In this document: positions 42,920 through 52,528 of the stretch, piece after piece | Layout: each line of letters begins with the position of its first letter | Position numbering within the stretch: the stretch's first letter is position 1 | NCBI GenBank assembly: GCA_017548365.1 | Contig: JAFZAC010000016.1 | Span: 62,001 to 126,000 of the forward strand | Reading direction: 5' to 3' | Length of the DNA stretch: 64,000 bases | Source: Muribaculaceae bacterium | Lineage (GTDB): Bacteria; Bacteroidota; Bacteroidia; Bacteroidales; Muribaculaceae | Position numbers and translations under genes: made by a program | Notes under the pieces: generated by a model | What the model saw: the letters and a program-made list of their open reading frames with translations, nothing else | What the model was told of the DNA's origin: nothing | Databases searched by the model: none

Positions 42920-44197
42920 TTAATCTTTACCCCAGCGCCGCTCTTGACGTTCTTTGATTTTTGCTTCGGAAGTTGTGTGAGGCTGAGGATTCCAAATTTT
43001 TGTGCCTTTAAGTCCCTCGGGAAGGTAATCCTGGTTTACAAAGTGTCCCGGGAAGTCGTGGGCATATTTGTAATCGGCACCGTAGCCAAGATCTTTCATC
43101 AGCTTGGTGGGGGCGTTGCGCAAGTGTAGTGGCACGGGCAGGTTCCCAGTCTGCTCCACAAGTTGCAGCGCATCATCGATAGCGAGATAAGCGCTGTTGC
43201 TCTTTTCGCTGGTTGCAAGGTATATAGCACACTCACTCAGCGGTATGCGCCCCTCGGGCCAGCCAATCTTGTTTATAATGTCAAAAGTGGCATTAGCAAG
43301 CAACAGAGCGTTAGGATTAGCTAGTCCGATATCTTCGGCTGCGAGGATACACAAACGACGTGCGATAAACTTAGGATCTTCGCCGCCTGCGATAAGACGT
43401 GCCAGCCAATAAACAGCAGCATCTGGGTCGCTGCCCCGTATCGACTTAATGAAAGCCGAGATAATGTCGTAGTGCATTTCGCCGTTCTTATCAAAGGCGA
43501 GTGGATTCTGCTGCAAACGATCGGTGACAATCTTGTCGTTGATGACAAAAGCCTCGTGTACATCAAGCGACTGGTATATCAAATCGAGAATGTTTAGCAG
43601 CTTGCGTGCATCACCACCGCTATAGCGCAACATCGCTTCTGTTTCCTCTACCCTAACCTCACGATCCTTAAAGATTCGGTCGGTTTTGATAGCACGCTCA
43701 AGAAGCTGCAACAGGTCATCATTGGTGAGCGGCTCAAGCACATAGACTTGGGCACGTGAGAGCAGCGGACGAATCACCTCAAACGAAGGGTTCTCGGTTG
43801 TTGCACCAATGAGCGTCACCGTTCCATTCTCCACAGCACCGAGCAACGAGTCCTGCTGCGACTTGTTGAAACGATGAATCTCGTCGATGAACAGAACTGG
43901 CCGTCCCTTGGTAAAGATGCTGCCAGCATCGGCACGGCAGCGGTCGAGTACCTCGCGCACCTCTTTCACACCACTAGTCACGGCACTAAGGGTGTAGAAG
44001 GGAACTTGAGTCTGCTCGGCAATGATTCGCGCCAAGGTAGTTTTACCCACACCTGGTGGTCCCCACAAGATGAACGAAGAGATGTTTCCACTCTCAATCA
44101 TTCGGCGTATTACAGCCCCTTCACCCACCAGGTGTTTTTGCCCTATGTAATCATCGAGCGATTTGGGCCTCATGCGCTCAGCTAGTGGTTCATACAT
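42920..44197 (-). CDS. rarA: Replication-associated recombination protein RarA (MgsA), AAA+ ATPase
   Basis: About 425 residues from the ATG of MYEPLAERMRPKSLDDYIGQ. Walker A is WGPPGVGKTTLARI, Walker B VLFIDEIHRFNK, sensor 1 IGATTENPSFEV, and the C-terminal tetramerisation domain includes GSDPDAAVYWLARLIAGGED and GYGADYKYAHD. It acts at stalled replication forks with SSB. The frame is open to 44311, but the promoter at 44232-44239 lies between the two starts and favours 44197. Confidence 0.95.
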   Translation of the reverse strand: MYEPLAERMRPKSLDDYIGQKHLVGEGAVIRRMIESGNISSFILWGPPGVGKTTLARIIAEQTQVPFYTLSAVTSGVKEVREVLDRCRADAGSIFTKGRPVLFIDEIHRFNKSQQDSLLGAVENGTVTLIGATTENPSFEVIRPLLSRAQVYVLEPLTNDDLLQLLERAIKTDRIFKDREVRVEETEAMLRYSGGDARKLLNILDLIYQSLDVHEAFVINDKIVTDRLQQNPLAFDKNGEMHYDIISAFIKSIRGSDPDAAVYWLARLIAGGEDPKFIARRLCILAAEDIGLANPNALLLANATFDIINKIGWPEGRIPLSECAIYLATSEKSNSAYLAIDDALQLVEQTGNLPVPLHLRNAPTKLMKDLGYGADYKYAHDFPGHFVNQDYLPEGLKGTKIWNPQPHTTSEAKIKERQERRWGKD

Positions 44198-44231
44198 AAA
44201 CAATCCTTCTATATTTGAAAAATAGTAAGCA

Positions 44232-44239
44232 CAAAGATA
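44232..44239 (-). promoter_or_regulatory. -7 element for rarA
   Basis: TATCTTTG on the minus strand, 34 bases before the start at 44197. Confidence 0.6.
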
Positions 44240-44282
44240 GTGATTTATTAATGTATATGATACATTATTCCCAAAAAAATTG

Positions 44283-44290
44283 TAAATTTG
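44283..44290 (+). promoter_or_regulatory. -7 element for cdsA
   Basis: TAAATTTG, 37 bases before the ATG at 44328. Confidence 0.6.
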
Positions 44291-44327
44291 CACGTATTTT
44301 TTTAACATCACACAAAGATACTTAAAA

Positions 44328-45179
44328 ATGAATATTGCAACACGCGCACTCTACGGAGGCATATATGTGGCACTGATAGTAGCCTCGCTGCTTCTTTGGG
44401 ACACCAGCAAGATAATGTTCCTTATTCTGTTTGCTTGCTTTGTAATCTTTGGAATGCTTGAAGCTTCAAGGCTCTTCAATCACGATGGCAAACCATTACC
44501 AAAATCCTCCATGATAGTAGATGCCGCAGGAGGTGTGTGTATGTTCTTTTCTCTTTTCCTGTATTATAATTCACAGACAAGGTATGGATTGTTCCTGTTG
44601 CCCGTTCCTATATACATGTTAATAAGACTCACCATGCAACTTTACATGCCTGAACGCGATGCCATAGCCGATGTGCGACAATCGCTTAGCGCTTTGATTT
44701 ATGTTGCATTACCGCTGGCTCTTCTTAACACGCTTGCCAGCGAATTCTCCCCAATGCTTGTTCTTTGCCTATTCATTTTCTTGTGGCTTTACGACACAGG
44801 GGCATTTCTAGTGGGATGTGCAATAGGCAAACACCGTCTCTTTGAGCGTATCAGCCCCAAGAAATCTTGGGAAGGTGTTGTGGGTGGAGCTGCCGCTGTA
44901 GTTGCTGCCGCAATCGTAATTTCCCAAGTTGAAATGGTGGGTCACTTGCTAAATCCCTTGGAAATAGGCTTGGATTCATGGATAGCCTTGGGATTGATTG
45001 TGGTGATAGCCGGCACTATTGGCGACCTCTTTGAGTCGTTGCTAAAGCGCACAGCAGGCGTTAAGGATTCGGGCAACCTCATTCCCGGGCATGGAGGAAT
45101 CCTAGACCGTATCGACAGTCTGCTCTTTGCTGTACCAGCTGCCGTTATCCTTCTCGAAGTGGTGTCTTCAATACAATAA
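44328..45179 (+). CDS. cdsA: Phosphatidate cytidylyltransferase
   Basis: 283 residues with about eight membrane helices. The C-terminal signature is complete: ISPKKSWEGVVGG, then GDLFESLLKRTAGVKDSGNL and IPGHGGILDRIDS, which hold the metal- and CTP-binding Asp residues. It makes CDP-diacylglycerol for phospholipid synthesis in the inner membrane. Confidence 0.95.
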   Translation: MNIATRALYGGIYVALIVASLLLWDTSKIMFLILFACFVIFGMLEASRLFNHDGKPLPKSSMIVDAAGGVCMFFSLFLYYNSQTRYGLFLLPVPIYMLIRLTMQLYMPERDAIADVRQSLSALIYVALPLALLNTLASEFSPMLVLCLFIFLWLYDTGAFLVGCAIGKHRLFERISPKKSWEGVVGGAAAVVAAAIVISQVEMVGHLLNPLEIGLDSWIALGLIVVIAGTIGDLFESLLKRTAGVKDSGNLIPGHGGILDRIDSLLFAVPAAVILLEVVSSIQ

Positions 45180-45230
45180 AAACCTATTGTTATCAGTTAT
45201 ATCAATAGTGGAAACACATTATTTACTCCA

Positions 45231-46721
45231 ATGAAACTGATAAAAGCACTTATATCTCTCATCCTGCTTACAGCGTTACTAGTTTCATGCTCGAGCAAAA
45301 AGGACGGACAAGACAAGGAGGATCGCACTGCGTCGCTTCCCACTATCAAGGTGAAGCACGAATTCCCCGACACGCTGGTGGTTGGCACAATCTATAGCCC
45401 TGCCAGTTTCTTCACGCTCAAAGGCGACACATTGGGCTATGATTATGAGCGCATTTGTCGTTTTGCCCGTCAAAACAATATGAAAGTAAAGTTTCATATT
45501 GCAACCAGCATGAAGGAGCTCATCAGTTTTGTCGAGAACAACAAGGTTCACGTTGCGGCCTATGAGATTCCTATTACAGCCGAATATAAGCAGCACGTGA
45601 TTCACTGCGGCGAACAAAATGTCACTTATCAAGTCCTTGTTCAACCCTTGTCAAAGGACTCCATCACCAATGTGATACAACTCATAGGTAAAGATGTGTA
45701 TGTGATACATGGGTCCAGCTACGAAGCTCGACTGCGAAACCTCGACAGCGAAATAGGTGGAGGTATCAAGATTCATGCTATCGACAATGACTCACTGCTA
45801 AGTGAAGATCTTATCAGCATGGTGGCATCACATCGCCTACCATTAACAATTGCCGACAGCGATATAGCTCAAATCAACAAGACCTATAACGACAGTATCA
45901 ACATAAGCCTTAAAGTTGGATTCCCTCAACGCGCATCGTGGGCAGTGGGAAAAGACTGGAAATGGCTTGCCGACACCATCAACACTTGGGCAAAGAACAA
46001 TCAAACTATTGCCAGCGCTCGACAAATCAGGCAGAGATATTTTGAGATGAACAAGCATCACCTCGATTCGATGCGAGCCCTCAGTGATTCAGTTTCCACA
46101 ATTATCGAACAGGCTAAGAAGCAATCAGGCACCATCGACTATGCCAAGCTATACAAACGTGGCACTGGCGACATTTCGGCCTACGATCGTCTGTTTAAAA
46201 AATATGCCGCTACTGCTGGAGTCGAATGGACTGTACTAGCGGCTGTAGCCTATGTTGAGTCAAACTTTAACCCTTCGGCTGTGTCGTGGGCAGGAGCAAG
46301 AGGATTAATGCAAATTATGCCAAAGACCGCTGCTGGCTATGGATTCACCGAAGAAGATCTTGCCGACCCCGAGAAGAGCGTCTATATCGCTAGCCTCATT
46401 CTTTCTAAAAGCGACAAATTCTTGCAAAGCTATATTGGCAACAGAGCAGAACGTTTGAGATTCCAATTGGGCGCTTATAACGCCGGCATGGGGCACGTGA
46501 CCGACGCTATGAGACTTGCACAGAAATATGGAAAGAAACCGCAAGTGTGGTATTCCAATGTAGAAGAAGCTGTCTTGTGGAAAATGAGGCCTGAATTCTA
46601 CAACGACCCTGTGTGCAGCTATGGATATTGCCGAGGAACCGAGACCGTAAATTATGTTCGCCAAGTGGAAAACGCTTATCGCGTATTCCGCCAATATGAC
46701 GCCAAGCAGCATAAAAAGTAA
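45231..46721 (+). CDS. MltF-like lytic transglycosylase lipoprotein
   Basis: 496 residues. The lipobox LLVSC predicts a lipoprotein. Residues ~40-270 are a periplasmic solute-binding-type domain (DTLVVGTIYSPASFF, GYDYERICRFARQ). Residues ~310-480 are an SLT lytic transglycosylase with catalytic Glu in AAVAYVESNFNPSAVS, then GARGLMQIMPKTA and LGAYNAGMGHV. This is the MltF layout, where the first domain regulates cleavage of peptidoglycan glycan strands. It follows cdsA by 51 bases. Confidence 0.92.
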   Translation: MKLIKALISLILLTALLVSCSSKKDGQDKEDRTASLPTIKVKHEFPDTLVVGTIYSPASFFTLKGDTLGYDYERICRFARQNNMKVKFHIATSMKELISFVENNKVHVAAYEIPITAEYKQHVIHCGEQNVTYQVLVQPLSKDSITNVIQLIGKDVYVIHGSSYEARLRNLDSEIGGGIKIHAIDNDSLLSEDLISMVASHRLPLTIADSDIAQINKTYNDSINISLKVGFPQRASWAVGKDWKWLADTINTWAKNNQTIASARQIRQRYFEMNKHHLDSMRALSDSVSTIIEQAKKQSGTIDYAKLYKRGTGDISAYDRLFKKYAATAGVEWTVLAAVAYVESNFNPSAVSWAGARGLMQIMPKTAAGYGFTEEDLADPEKSVYIASLILSKSDKFLQSYIGNRAERLRFQLGAYNAGMGHVTDAMRLAQKYGKKPQVWYSNVEEAVLWKMRPEFYNDPVCSYGYCRGTETVNYVRQVENAYRVFRQYDAKQHKK

Positions 46722-46814
46722 CCCCTTGCTTCTTGCGTTTCACGAGATGTGATCGTAATTGAGAATCGATATTGGAACTTAAAACTATACACTTAACATT
46801 TAACACTTAAAATT

Positions 46815-47531
46815 ATGGCTACCCCTCACATCAATGCCCCTGAAGGGGCGTTCGCCAAGACCATATTAATGCCTGGCGACCCACTGCGTGCAAAATACAT
46901 TGCCGAGAACTTCCTTGACAACCCCGAACTCGTGACAACGGTAAGAAATGTTCTTGGTTTCACCGGCACCTATAAAGGAATGCCTGTATCGGTAATGGCT
47001 AGCGGAATGGGAATGCCAAGCATTGGCATTTACAGTTATGAGTTATTCCAGTTTTATGGTGTTGAGAATATCATCCGCATTGGTTCAGCAGGAAGCTACA
47101 ATCGAAACCTCAAGGTGGGCGATGTGGTGCTTGCCAGCTCGGCCTATAGCCAATCATCTTACGCAATGGTTCACAACCAGGAAAACAGCCACGATCTTTT
47201 CCCAAGCAAACACATCAACGATATCATTCTTGCCAAAGCCAAAAAGCTGAACATTGACTGCACTCCATGCAAAGTGTATTCTAGTGATGTGTTTTATGGA
47301 GGCCCCAAAAGCGAAGCATGGCAAAACATACGTGAGAGAACTGGTGTAGACTGCGTGGAAATGGAAAGTTTTGCTCTTTTCCACAATGCTAGTGTTATGG
47401 GAAAAGGAGCTGCATGCCTGCTCACTATCAGCGACTCATTAGTAGATTTCACCGCAATGAGCGCTGAAGAACGTCAGACATCGTTCCGCACAATGATGAA
47501 ACTCGCCTTAGAGGCAGCCATAGCATTATAA
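46815..47531 (+). CDS. deoD: Purine-nucleoside phosphorylase, DeoD type
   Basis: 238 residues, hexameric NP-I family. Motifs: MPGDPLRAKYIAENFL (phosphate/ribose binding), GMGMPSIGIYSYEL, RIGSAGSYNRNLKVGDVV and the substrate-binding VEMESFALF. The catalytic Asp is in SDSLVDF. It converts purine (deoxy)nucleosides and phosphate to base and (deoxy)ribose-1-phosphate in salvage. Confidence 0.95.
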   Translation: MATPHINAPEGAFAKTILMPGDPLRAKYIAENFLDNPELVTTVRNVLGFTGTYKGMPVSVMASGMGMPSIGIYSYELFQFYGVENIIRIGSAGSYNRNLKVGDVVLASSAYSQSSYAMVHNQENSHDLFPSKHINDIILAKAKKLNIDCTPCKVYSSDVFYGGPKSEAWQNIRERTGVDCVEMESFALFHNASVMGKGAACLLTISDSLVDFTAMSAEERQTSFRTMMKLALEAAIAL

Positions 47532-47568
47532 TTTCCTTTAATCAAAAAACTTCTATACCATTGTTCCT

Positions 47569-48888
47569 TTATTGCGCAGCGCGGTGATAAAGGAAAACTG
47601 CTATTATGGTGTATATAATATTAGGAATCCACATTGCCAGGCGCGGCGAGGTATATCCACTGATGGCAAAGGTTTGCGTCACTGTCATAAAGAGGATATA
47701 GGAGAAGCTCAGCAAGAGTCCTATACCTATATTGAGTCCCATACCTCCCCTCACTTTGCGTGACGAGAGTGACAAACCTATCACCGTGAGGATAAAAGCT
47801 GCGGCAGTCATGGCAAAGCGTTTCTCATATTCAAGCTCAAACTGCTGCAAGTTGGCGACTCCTCTAGCCTTCTGCTTGTTGATATAATCCCGAAGTTGTG
47901 GCGAAGTGAGCATCTCCTGATCATTCTTTGCAATGAGGAAGTCGCGCGGCTCGATGTTCAGAGTAGTGTCGAGCGTTTTTCCCTTAGTATAAGTCTCCTT
48001 GAGCCCATCAAACTGCCTTATGCCATAATCATTTAGTTTCCATCGTCCCAATGTGTCATATCTTACATCCTGGGCTGTGATGCGCGACACAAGAGTGTTG
48101 TTGCTGAACTGCTCCATAGTGAAGCGGAATCCACGTTTGGTAGTGTTATCATAACGTGATAGATAGGCCATAACGCCCGGACGCACTTGCAACTGGATGT
48201 TATCGCCAAAGTCCACTCGTTTGTTCTTCACCCACTGATTGGTGTATTCAATTCTCTTGACATTGGCTGGAGGTATCACATAAAGGGCTAAGATAAGGGT
48301 GAAAACAGCGATAATAGTCGCACTCACCAGATATGGCACCATCAACCTCTTAAAACTGATTCCACTAGAGAGCATTGCTATTATCTCGCTGTGGTCAGCT
48401 AGTTTAGATGTGAAGAAAATCACCGAAATAAACACAAATAGCGGGGCAAACTGATTGGCGAAATAGGGCAAGAAGTTCATGAAATACTTGAACACGGTCT
48501 CCTTGAGAGGTGCCGTGAGCATTGCATCAAGCTTCTCGTTGATATCAAACATCACCACAATCGCCAGCAGCAGCAAGATGGCAAAGAAAAAAGTTCCAAG
48601 GAATTTCTTGATGATGTATCGGTCGAAATGCTTGATCCATGGTCCGCCTTTTTTCTCTTTCTTAACCTTTTCTTCGAGTTGAGGGGGCTCTGGAATTTCC
48701 TCGAGTGGTGCGGTATTAAGAGTTGCTTGTTCTTGAAGGTTCTCGACAGGAATCTTAGGGACCTCCATTTGAGTGAAATCATATTCGGAACGCACAGTTG
48801 GTGTGTTCTCGCTTATTAATTCCCACTGCTTGTCGGAGTTCTGCAGCAAGGTGTCAGACCCTTTTTTGAACCTTCTAGATATTGCCAT
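47569..48888 (-). CDS. LptF/LptG-family lipopolysaccharide export permease
   Basis: 439 residues. A ~90-residue Pro/Glu/Lys-rich cytoplasmic N-terminal extension precedes the typical YjgP/YjgQ permease: FDRYIIKKFLGTFFFAILLL, three more helices and SDLADHSEIIAMLSSGIS-like coupling region. A periplasmic beta-jellyroll (to ~350) and two terminal helices complete it. It would form the inner-membrane part of the Lpt transporter that extracts LPS. The N-terminal extension is unusual for LptG. It lies five bases after tgt. Confidence 0.88.
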   Translation of the reverse strand: MAISRRFKKGSDTLLQNSDKQWELISENTPTVRSEYDFTQMEVPKIPVENLQEQATLNTAPLEEIPEPPQLEEKVKKEKKGGPWIKHFDRYIIKKFLGTFFFAILLLLAIVVMFDINEKLDAMLTAPLKETVFKYFMNFLPYFANQFAPLFVFISVIFFTSKLADHSEIIAMLSSGISFKRLMVPYLVSATIIAVFTLILALYVIPPANVKRIEYTNQWVKNKRVDFGDNIQLQVRPGVMAYLSRYDNTTKRGFRFTMEQFSNNTLVSRITAQDVRYDTLGRWKLNDYGIRQFDGLKETYTKGKTLDTTLNIEPRDFLIAKNDQEMLTSPQLRDYINKQKARGVANLQQFELEYEKRFAMTAAAFILTVIGLSLSSRKVRGGMGLNIGIGLLLSFSYILFMTVTQTFAISGYTSPRLAMWIPNIIYTIIAVFLYHRAAQ

Positions 48889-48893
48889 TGTTC

Positions 48894-50024
48894 TTATAGT
48901 CGACGTGTAACTTTTTCAACCATTGTTGTTTTCCAGCTCTTGAAATCGCCGTCAATTATGTGCTTTCGAGCCTCGCCCATGAGCCAGAGATAGAACGCTA
49001 AGTTATGGATGCTTGCAATCTGCATCGCTAACAGTTCGTTTGCTATAAAGAGGTGGCGAACATAAGCCTTGCTGTAAACATGGTCGACTACTGATGCCCC
49101 GTCTTCCTGTAACGGGGAGAAGTCATCGGCCCACTTCTTGTTACGCATGTTCATGATGCCATGTTGAGTAAAGAGCATACCGTTGCGGCCATTGCGGGTG
49201 GGCATCACACAGTCCATCATATCCACACCTCGATCTATCGCTTCTAGCATATTGGCCGGTGTGCCCACACCCATCAAGTAGCGAGGACGGTCTTCGGGCA
49301 ATATCTCGTTCACAATCTCAATCATGTCATACATCACCTCTACCGGTTCACCAACGGCAAGTCCACCAATAGCGTTGCCCTCGGCGCCGAGGTCGGCAAC
49401 GTGCTTTGCTGCATCGCGTCGCAAGTCCTCGTAGGTGCAGCCTTGCACAATGGGGAAAAACGCCTGGCTGTGACCATAACGCGGCTGTGTCTCTTTGAAA
49501 TGTTTCCAACCGCGTTCCAACCAGTGCTGGGTGAGTCGCAGCGACTTCTCGCTGTAACGGTAGTCGCTAGTGCCTGGAGGACACTCGTCGAGTGCCATCA
49601 TGATATCGCTGCCAATGCTTCGCTGTATATCAACCACTTTCTCGGGAGTGAACAGATGTTTAGAGCCGTCTATGTGACTGCGAAAGGTCACTCCCTCCTC
49701 CTTAAGCTTGCGGTTTTCACTAAGCGAAAACACTTGGAAGCCTCCGCTGTCGGTTAAAATTGGGCGATTCCAGCTATTGAACTTGTGCAATCCCCCCGCT
49801 TTCTCAATAATGTCCATACCAGGACGCAGATACAGATGATAAGTATTGCCCAGAATTATCTGAGCCTTGATATCATCCTTGAGCTCACTCATGTGAACCG
49901 CCTTTACACTACCCACAGTGCCCACAGGCATGAATATGGGAGTCATTATCTCGCCGTGATCAGTGGTAATAACACCAGCACGAGCCTTAGTATCGTTATT
50001 TGTAGCTACTACTCTGTAGTCCAT
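48894..50024 (-). CDS. tgt: tRNA-guanine transglycosylase, lacking zinc cysteines
   Basis: 376 residues, bacterial Tgt length. Active-site motifs are intact: ILGNTYHLYLRPG, TDSGGFQVFSL (Asp for general acid), DIMMALDECPPG and the nucleophile region DMMDCVMPTRNGRNG. It exchanges G34 of GUN-anticodon tRNAs for preQ1 or queuine. The C-terminal CxCxxC that with a His binds Zn2+ in E. coli/Zymomonas Tgt is replaced by G309, S311 and D314, while H340 (SIHNL) remains. First gene of a tgt-lptG pair. Confidence 0.93.
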   Translation of the reverse strand: MDYRVVATNNDTKARAGVITTDHGEIMTPIFMPVGTVGSVKAVHMSELKDDIKAQIILGNTYHLYLRPGMDIIEKAGGLHKFNSWNRPILTDSGGFQVFSLSENRKLKEEGVTFRSHIDGSKHLFTPEKVVDIQRSIGSDIMMALDECPPGTSDYRYSEKSLRLTQHWLERGWKHFKETQPRYGHSQAFFPIVQGCTYEDLRRDAAKHVADLGAEGNAIGGLAVGEPVEVMYDMIEIVNEILPEDRPRYLMGVGTPANMLEAIDRGVDMMDCVMPTRNGRNGMLFTQHGIMNMRNKKWADDFSPLQEDGASVVDHVYSKAYVRHLFIANELLAMQIASIHNLAFYLWLMGEARKHIIDGDFKSWKTTMVEKVTRRL

Positions 50025-50043
50025 AATTTATGAATTCAACATA

Positions 50044-50051
50044 CAAAATTA
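50044..50051 (-). promoter_or_regulatory. -7 element for tgt-lptG
   Basis: TAATTTTG on the minus strand, 19 bases before the tgt start. Confidence 0.6.
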
Positions 50052-50218
50052 CTACATCTGCAACTAACCACAAAATCCAAAGTAAAGTTTTAACAAATAA
50101 TGTGAGTTAACGGCAATTCAGCCTATTGACTTCATACGTCATTTAAAGTAAGTGGTTGTGTAATTACAAACAAGAATGTACATAAACAAAATTATTTTCA
50201 TAATAAGCATTTTTTATA

Positions 50219-50226
50219 TAACTTTG
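50219..50226 (+). promoter_or_regulatory. -7 element for lpxB
   Basis: TAACTTTG, 25 bases before the ATG at 50252. The in-frame TTG at 50231 is too close to be the start. Confidence 0.6.
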
Positions 50227-50251
50227 TAAGTTGAAAAACGAAAAAGAAACA

Positions 50252-51382
50252 ATGCGATATTTTATCATAGCTGGCGAAGCGTCGGGTGATATACATGGCA
50301 GCGCACTAATCGATGCTCTCAAGGAGCATGATCAGGAAGCACTAATTGACTTTCTGGGCGGTGACCTCATGGCACGCAGTGCCGGCCACAAGCCTCTCAT
50401 CCACTACCGCGATATGGCGTTCATGGGCTTCATCGAGGTGTTCAAACACTTGGGCAGTATTCTCGGTTTCATGAAAAAAGCCAAACAAGCAATGACAGCC
50501 CAGCGCCCCGATGCTCTTGTCCTTATCGACTACCCATCGTTTAACCTAAAGATCGCGAAGTGGGCAAAGAGTCAGAATATGCCTGTATTTTACTTCATAT
50601 CACCTAAGGTGTGGGCATGGAAAGAGTGGCGAGTTAAGGACATCAAGCGATATGTAGACCGTATGTTCTCGATTCTGCCCTTTGAGACCGATTTCTACCG
50701 CAAGCATGACTATGATGTGGAGTATGTGGGAAATCCTACGGTGAAGGAGATTGCCACAGCACTAAAGCAAATGCGCAGCGAGAACGACTTTCGTCAAGAT
50801 AACGGCCTCAATCCAAGCAAACCTATCATTGCCCTATTGCCTGGCTCTCGCATGAAAGAGATACGCGACAACTTGCCTACCATGATTGCCGCTGCTAAGC
50901 TACACAACAGCTGCCAAACAGTAATTGCAGGAGCGCCGAGTATTGACGATGACGCCTACTCTCTCGCAATTCAAGGCAAGAAGATACCCGTATTGCGCGA
51001 CCAAACATTTGAACTAGTGCGTCATGCCCGTGTAGCACTTGTTACCTCGGGCACTGCCACACTCGAAACAGCACTGATAGGAACTCCACAAGTGGCATGT
51101 TACCGCATGAACGGCAGCAAACTCGTTTACAAGTTCTACAGTATGCTTATCAAGGGCAAATATGTGACACTACCCAATCTAATTGCCGACGAACCCATCA
51201 TTCCCGAACTGCTGTTGCACTATTGTAGCGTAGAAAATGTTGATGATCATCTTACGCAACTACTCAATGATAGCGAAGAGCGCAGAGCTATGTTAGATGG
51301 CTATGAAAAAATGGCACAGATCCTCACAGACAAAGACTGCGCTGATATTACAGCCAAACGCATAATAGACCAACTGAAATGA
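50252..51382 (+). CDS. lpxB: Lipid-A-disaccharide synthase
   Basis: About 376 residues, GT19 family. N-terminal FIIAGEASGDIHGSALI, central VFYFISPKVWAWKEWR and YVGNPTVKEI, then LLPGSRMKEI and TSGTATLETALIGTPQV are diagnostic. It joins UDP-2,3-diacylglucosamine and lipid X in lipid A synthesis, confirming an LPS-bearing Gram-negative. Its stop codon overlaps the next start by four bases. Confidence 0.95.
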   Translation: MRYFIIAGEASGDIHGSALIDALKEHDQEALIDFLGGDLMARSAGHKPLIHYRDMAFMGFIEVFKHLGSILGFMKKAKQAMTAQRPDALVLIDYPSFNLKIAKWAKSQNMPVFYFISPKVWAWKEWRVKDIKRYVDRMFSILPFETDFYRKHDYDVEYVGNPTVKEIATALKQMRSENDFRQDNGLNPSKPIIALLPGSRMKEIRDNLPTMIAAAKLHNSCQTVIAGAPSIDDDAYSLAIQGKKIPVLRDQTFELVRHARVALVTSGTATLETALIGTPQVACYRMNGSKLVYKFYSMLIKGKYVTLPNLIADEPIIPELLLHYCSVENVDDHLTQLLNDSEERRAMLDGYEKMAQILTDKDCADITAKRIIDQLK

Positions 51383-52470
51383 ACGACAAATATAACGACA
51401 TAGCTGCATTTCTTGAGAAAGAGATAGTGCCACGCTACGACGCCTTTGATGCCGGACATCGCCGTGACCATGCGCATTATGTTATGAATGAGAGCCAACG
51501 ACTTGCGCAGCACTACCCCACTGTGGACCGTGCTTTGCTCCTTGTAGCAGCTGCCTACCATGACCTAGGATTAGAGATTGACCGTAAAACTCATCACATT
51601 GAGAGCGCACGCATTGTACGCGAAGATGAGCGTCTGCTGCAATGGTTTACCGCCAACGAGATTGAGACAATCGCTCAAGCCGCCGAAGACCATAGAGCTT
51701 CGAGCGACCATGAGCCACGAAGCATCTATGGGCGAATAGTTGCCGAAGCCGACCGTCAGATAGACGGAGACACAATTGTGCGCCGAACCATCCAGTTCTC
51801 ATTTAAGCATTACCCAGGTATGGACCGCGAAGAGAACTACCAGCGTTTTATGGAACATATGGCTGAGAAATATGCCGAGGGCGGCTACTTGAAGCTTTGG
51901 ATTCCCGAGAGCGAAAATGCACGCCGCCTTGCCGACTTCAGAGCCATACTTAAAAATCCAAAAGCGATTAGAGAAATCTTTGACAAGATATTTGACAAAC
52001 TAACAACACAAAACGATATGACAACCATTTTAAAACCTGGAATCCCTGTGGCTCTGTGCAGCGACCATGCCGGATATGCCACCAAGCAAGCAGTTATAAA
52101 CTACTTGAAAGAAAACAACATCGAGTTTAAGGACTTTGGCACATATAACGAAGATAGTTGCGACTATCCCGACTATGCACATCCATGTGCTCTTGCTGTA
52201 GAGAGTGGCGAGTGTTATCCCGGCATTGCTGTTTGCGGCAGTGGCGAGGGTATCAATATCACCCTCAACAAACACCAAGGTATTCGCTCTGCTTTGTGCT
52301 GGCAGCCTGAGCTGGCACGCCTTGCACGACAGCACAACGATGCCAACGTTCTTTCAATGCCAGGACGTTTCGTCACTAACGAAGAAGCTATTGAAATGGT
52401 GAAAACATTCCTTTCAACACCATTTGAAGGCGGCCGCCATCAAAAACGCGTTGACAAAATACCAGTTTAA
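51379..52470 (+). CDS. rpiB: HD-domain protein fused to ribose-5-phosphate isomerase B
   Basis: 363 residues in one open frame. Residues 1-~205 form an HD-fold phosphohydrolase-like domain: GHRRDHAHYV (H27, H31), AAYHDLGL (H61-D62), EDHRAS and a late EADRQID. Residues 214-363 are a full-length RpiB: VALCSDHAGYATK, catalytic Cys286 in VCGSGEGIN and the base in RQHNDANVLSMPGR. RpiB interconverts ribose- and ribulose-5-phosphate. An ATG at 52018 could also give free RpiB. It is translationally coupled to lpxB. The HD substrate is unknown. Confidence 0.88.
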   Translation: MNDKYNDIAAFLEKEIVPRYDAFDAGHRRDHAHYVMNESQRLAQHYPTVDRALLLVAAAYHDLGLEIDRKTHHIESARIVREDERLLQWFTANEIETIAQAAEDHRASSDHEPRSIYGRIVAEADRQIDGDTIVRRTIQFSFKHYPGMDREENYQRFMEHMAEKYAEGGYLKLWIPESENARRLADFRAILKNPKAIREIFDKIFDKLTTQNDMTTILKPGIPVALCSDHAGYATKQAVINYLKENNIEFKDFGTYNEDSCDYPDYAHPCALAVESGECYPGIAVCGSGEGINITLNKHQGIRSALCWQPELARLARQHNDANVLSMPGRFVTNEEAIEMVKTFLSTPFEGGRHQKRVDKIPV

Positions 52471-52528
52471 GAGCGGCTAGGAGTTATTGGGAATAACTAG
52501 GAATAATGCATTATAAATTATGCATTTA

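Noticed and set aside
42920-44311. RarA frame extended to 44311
   Set aside because: The extra 38 residues are AT-rich and unlike the family, and the perfect promoter element at 44232-44239 lies inside them. The start at 44197 matches the conserved N-terminus.
49000-50230. preQ1 riboswitch before tgt
   Set aside because: The distance between promoter and start is only 19 bases, too short for an aptamer.
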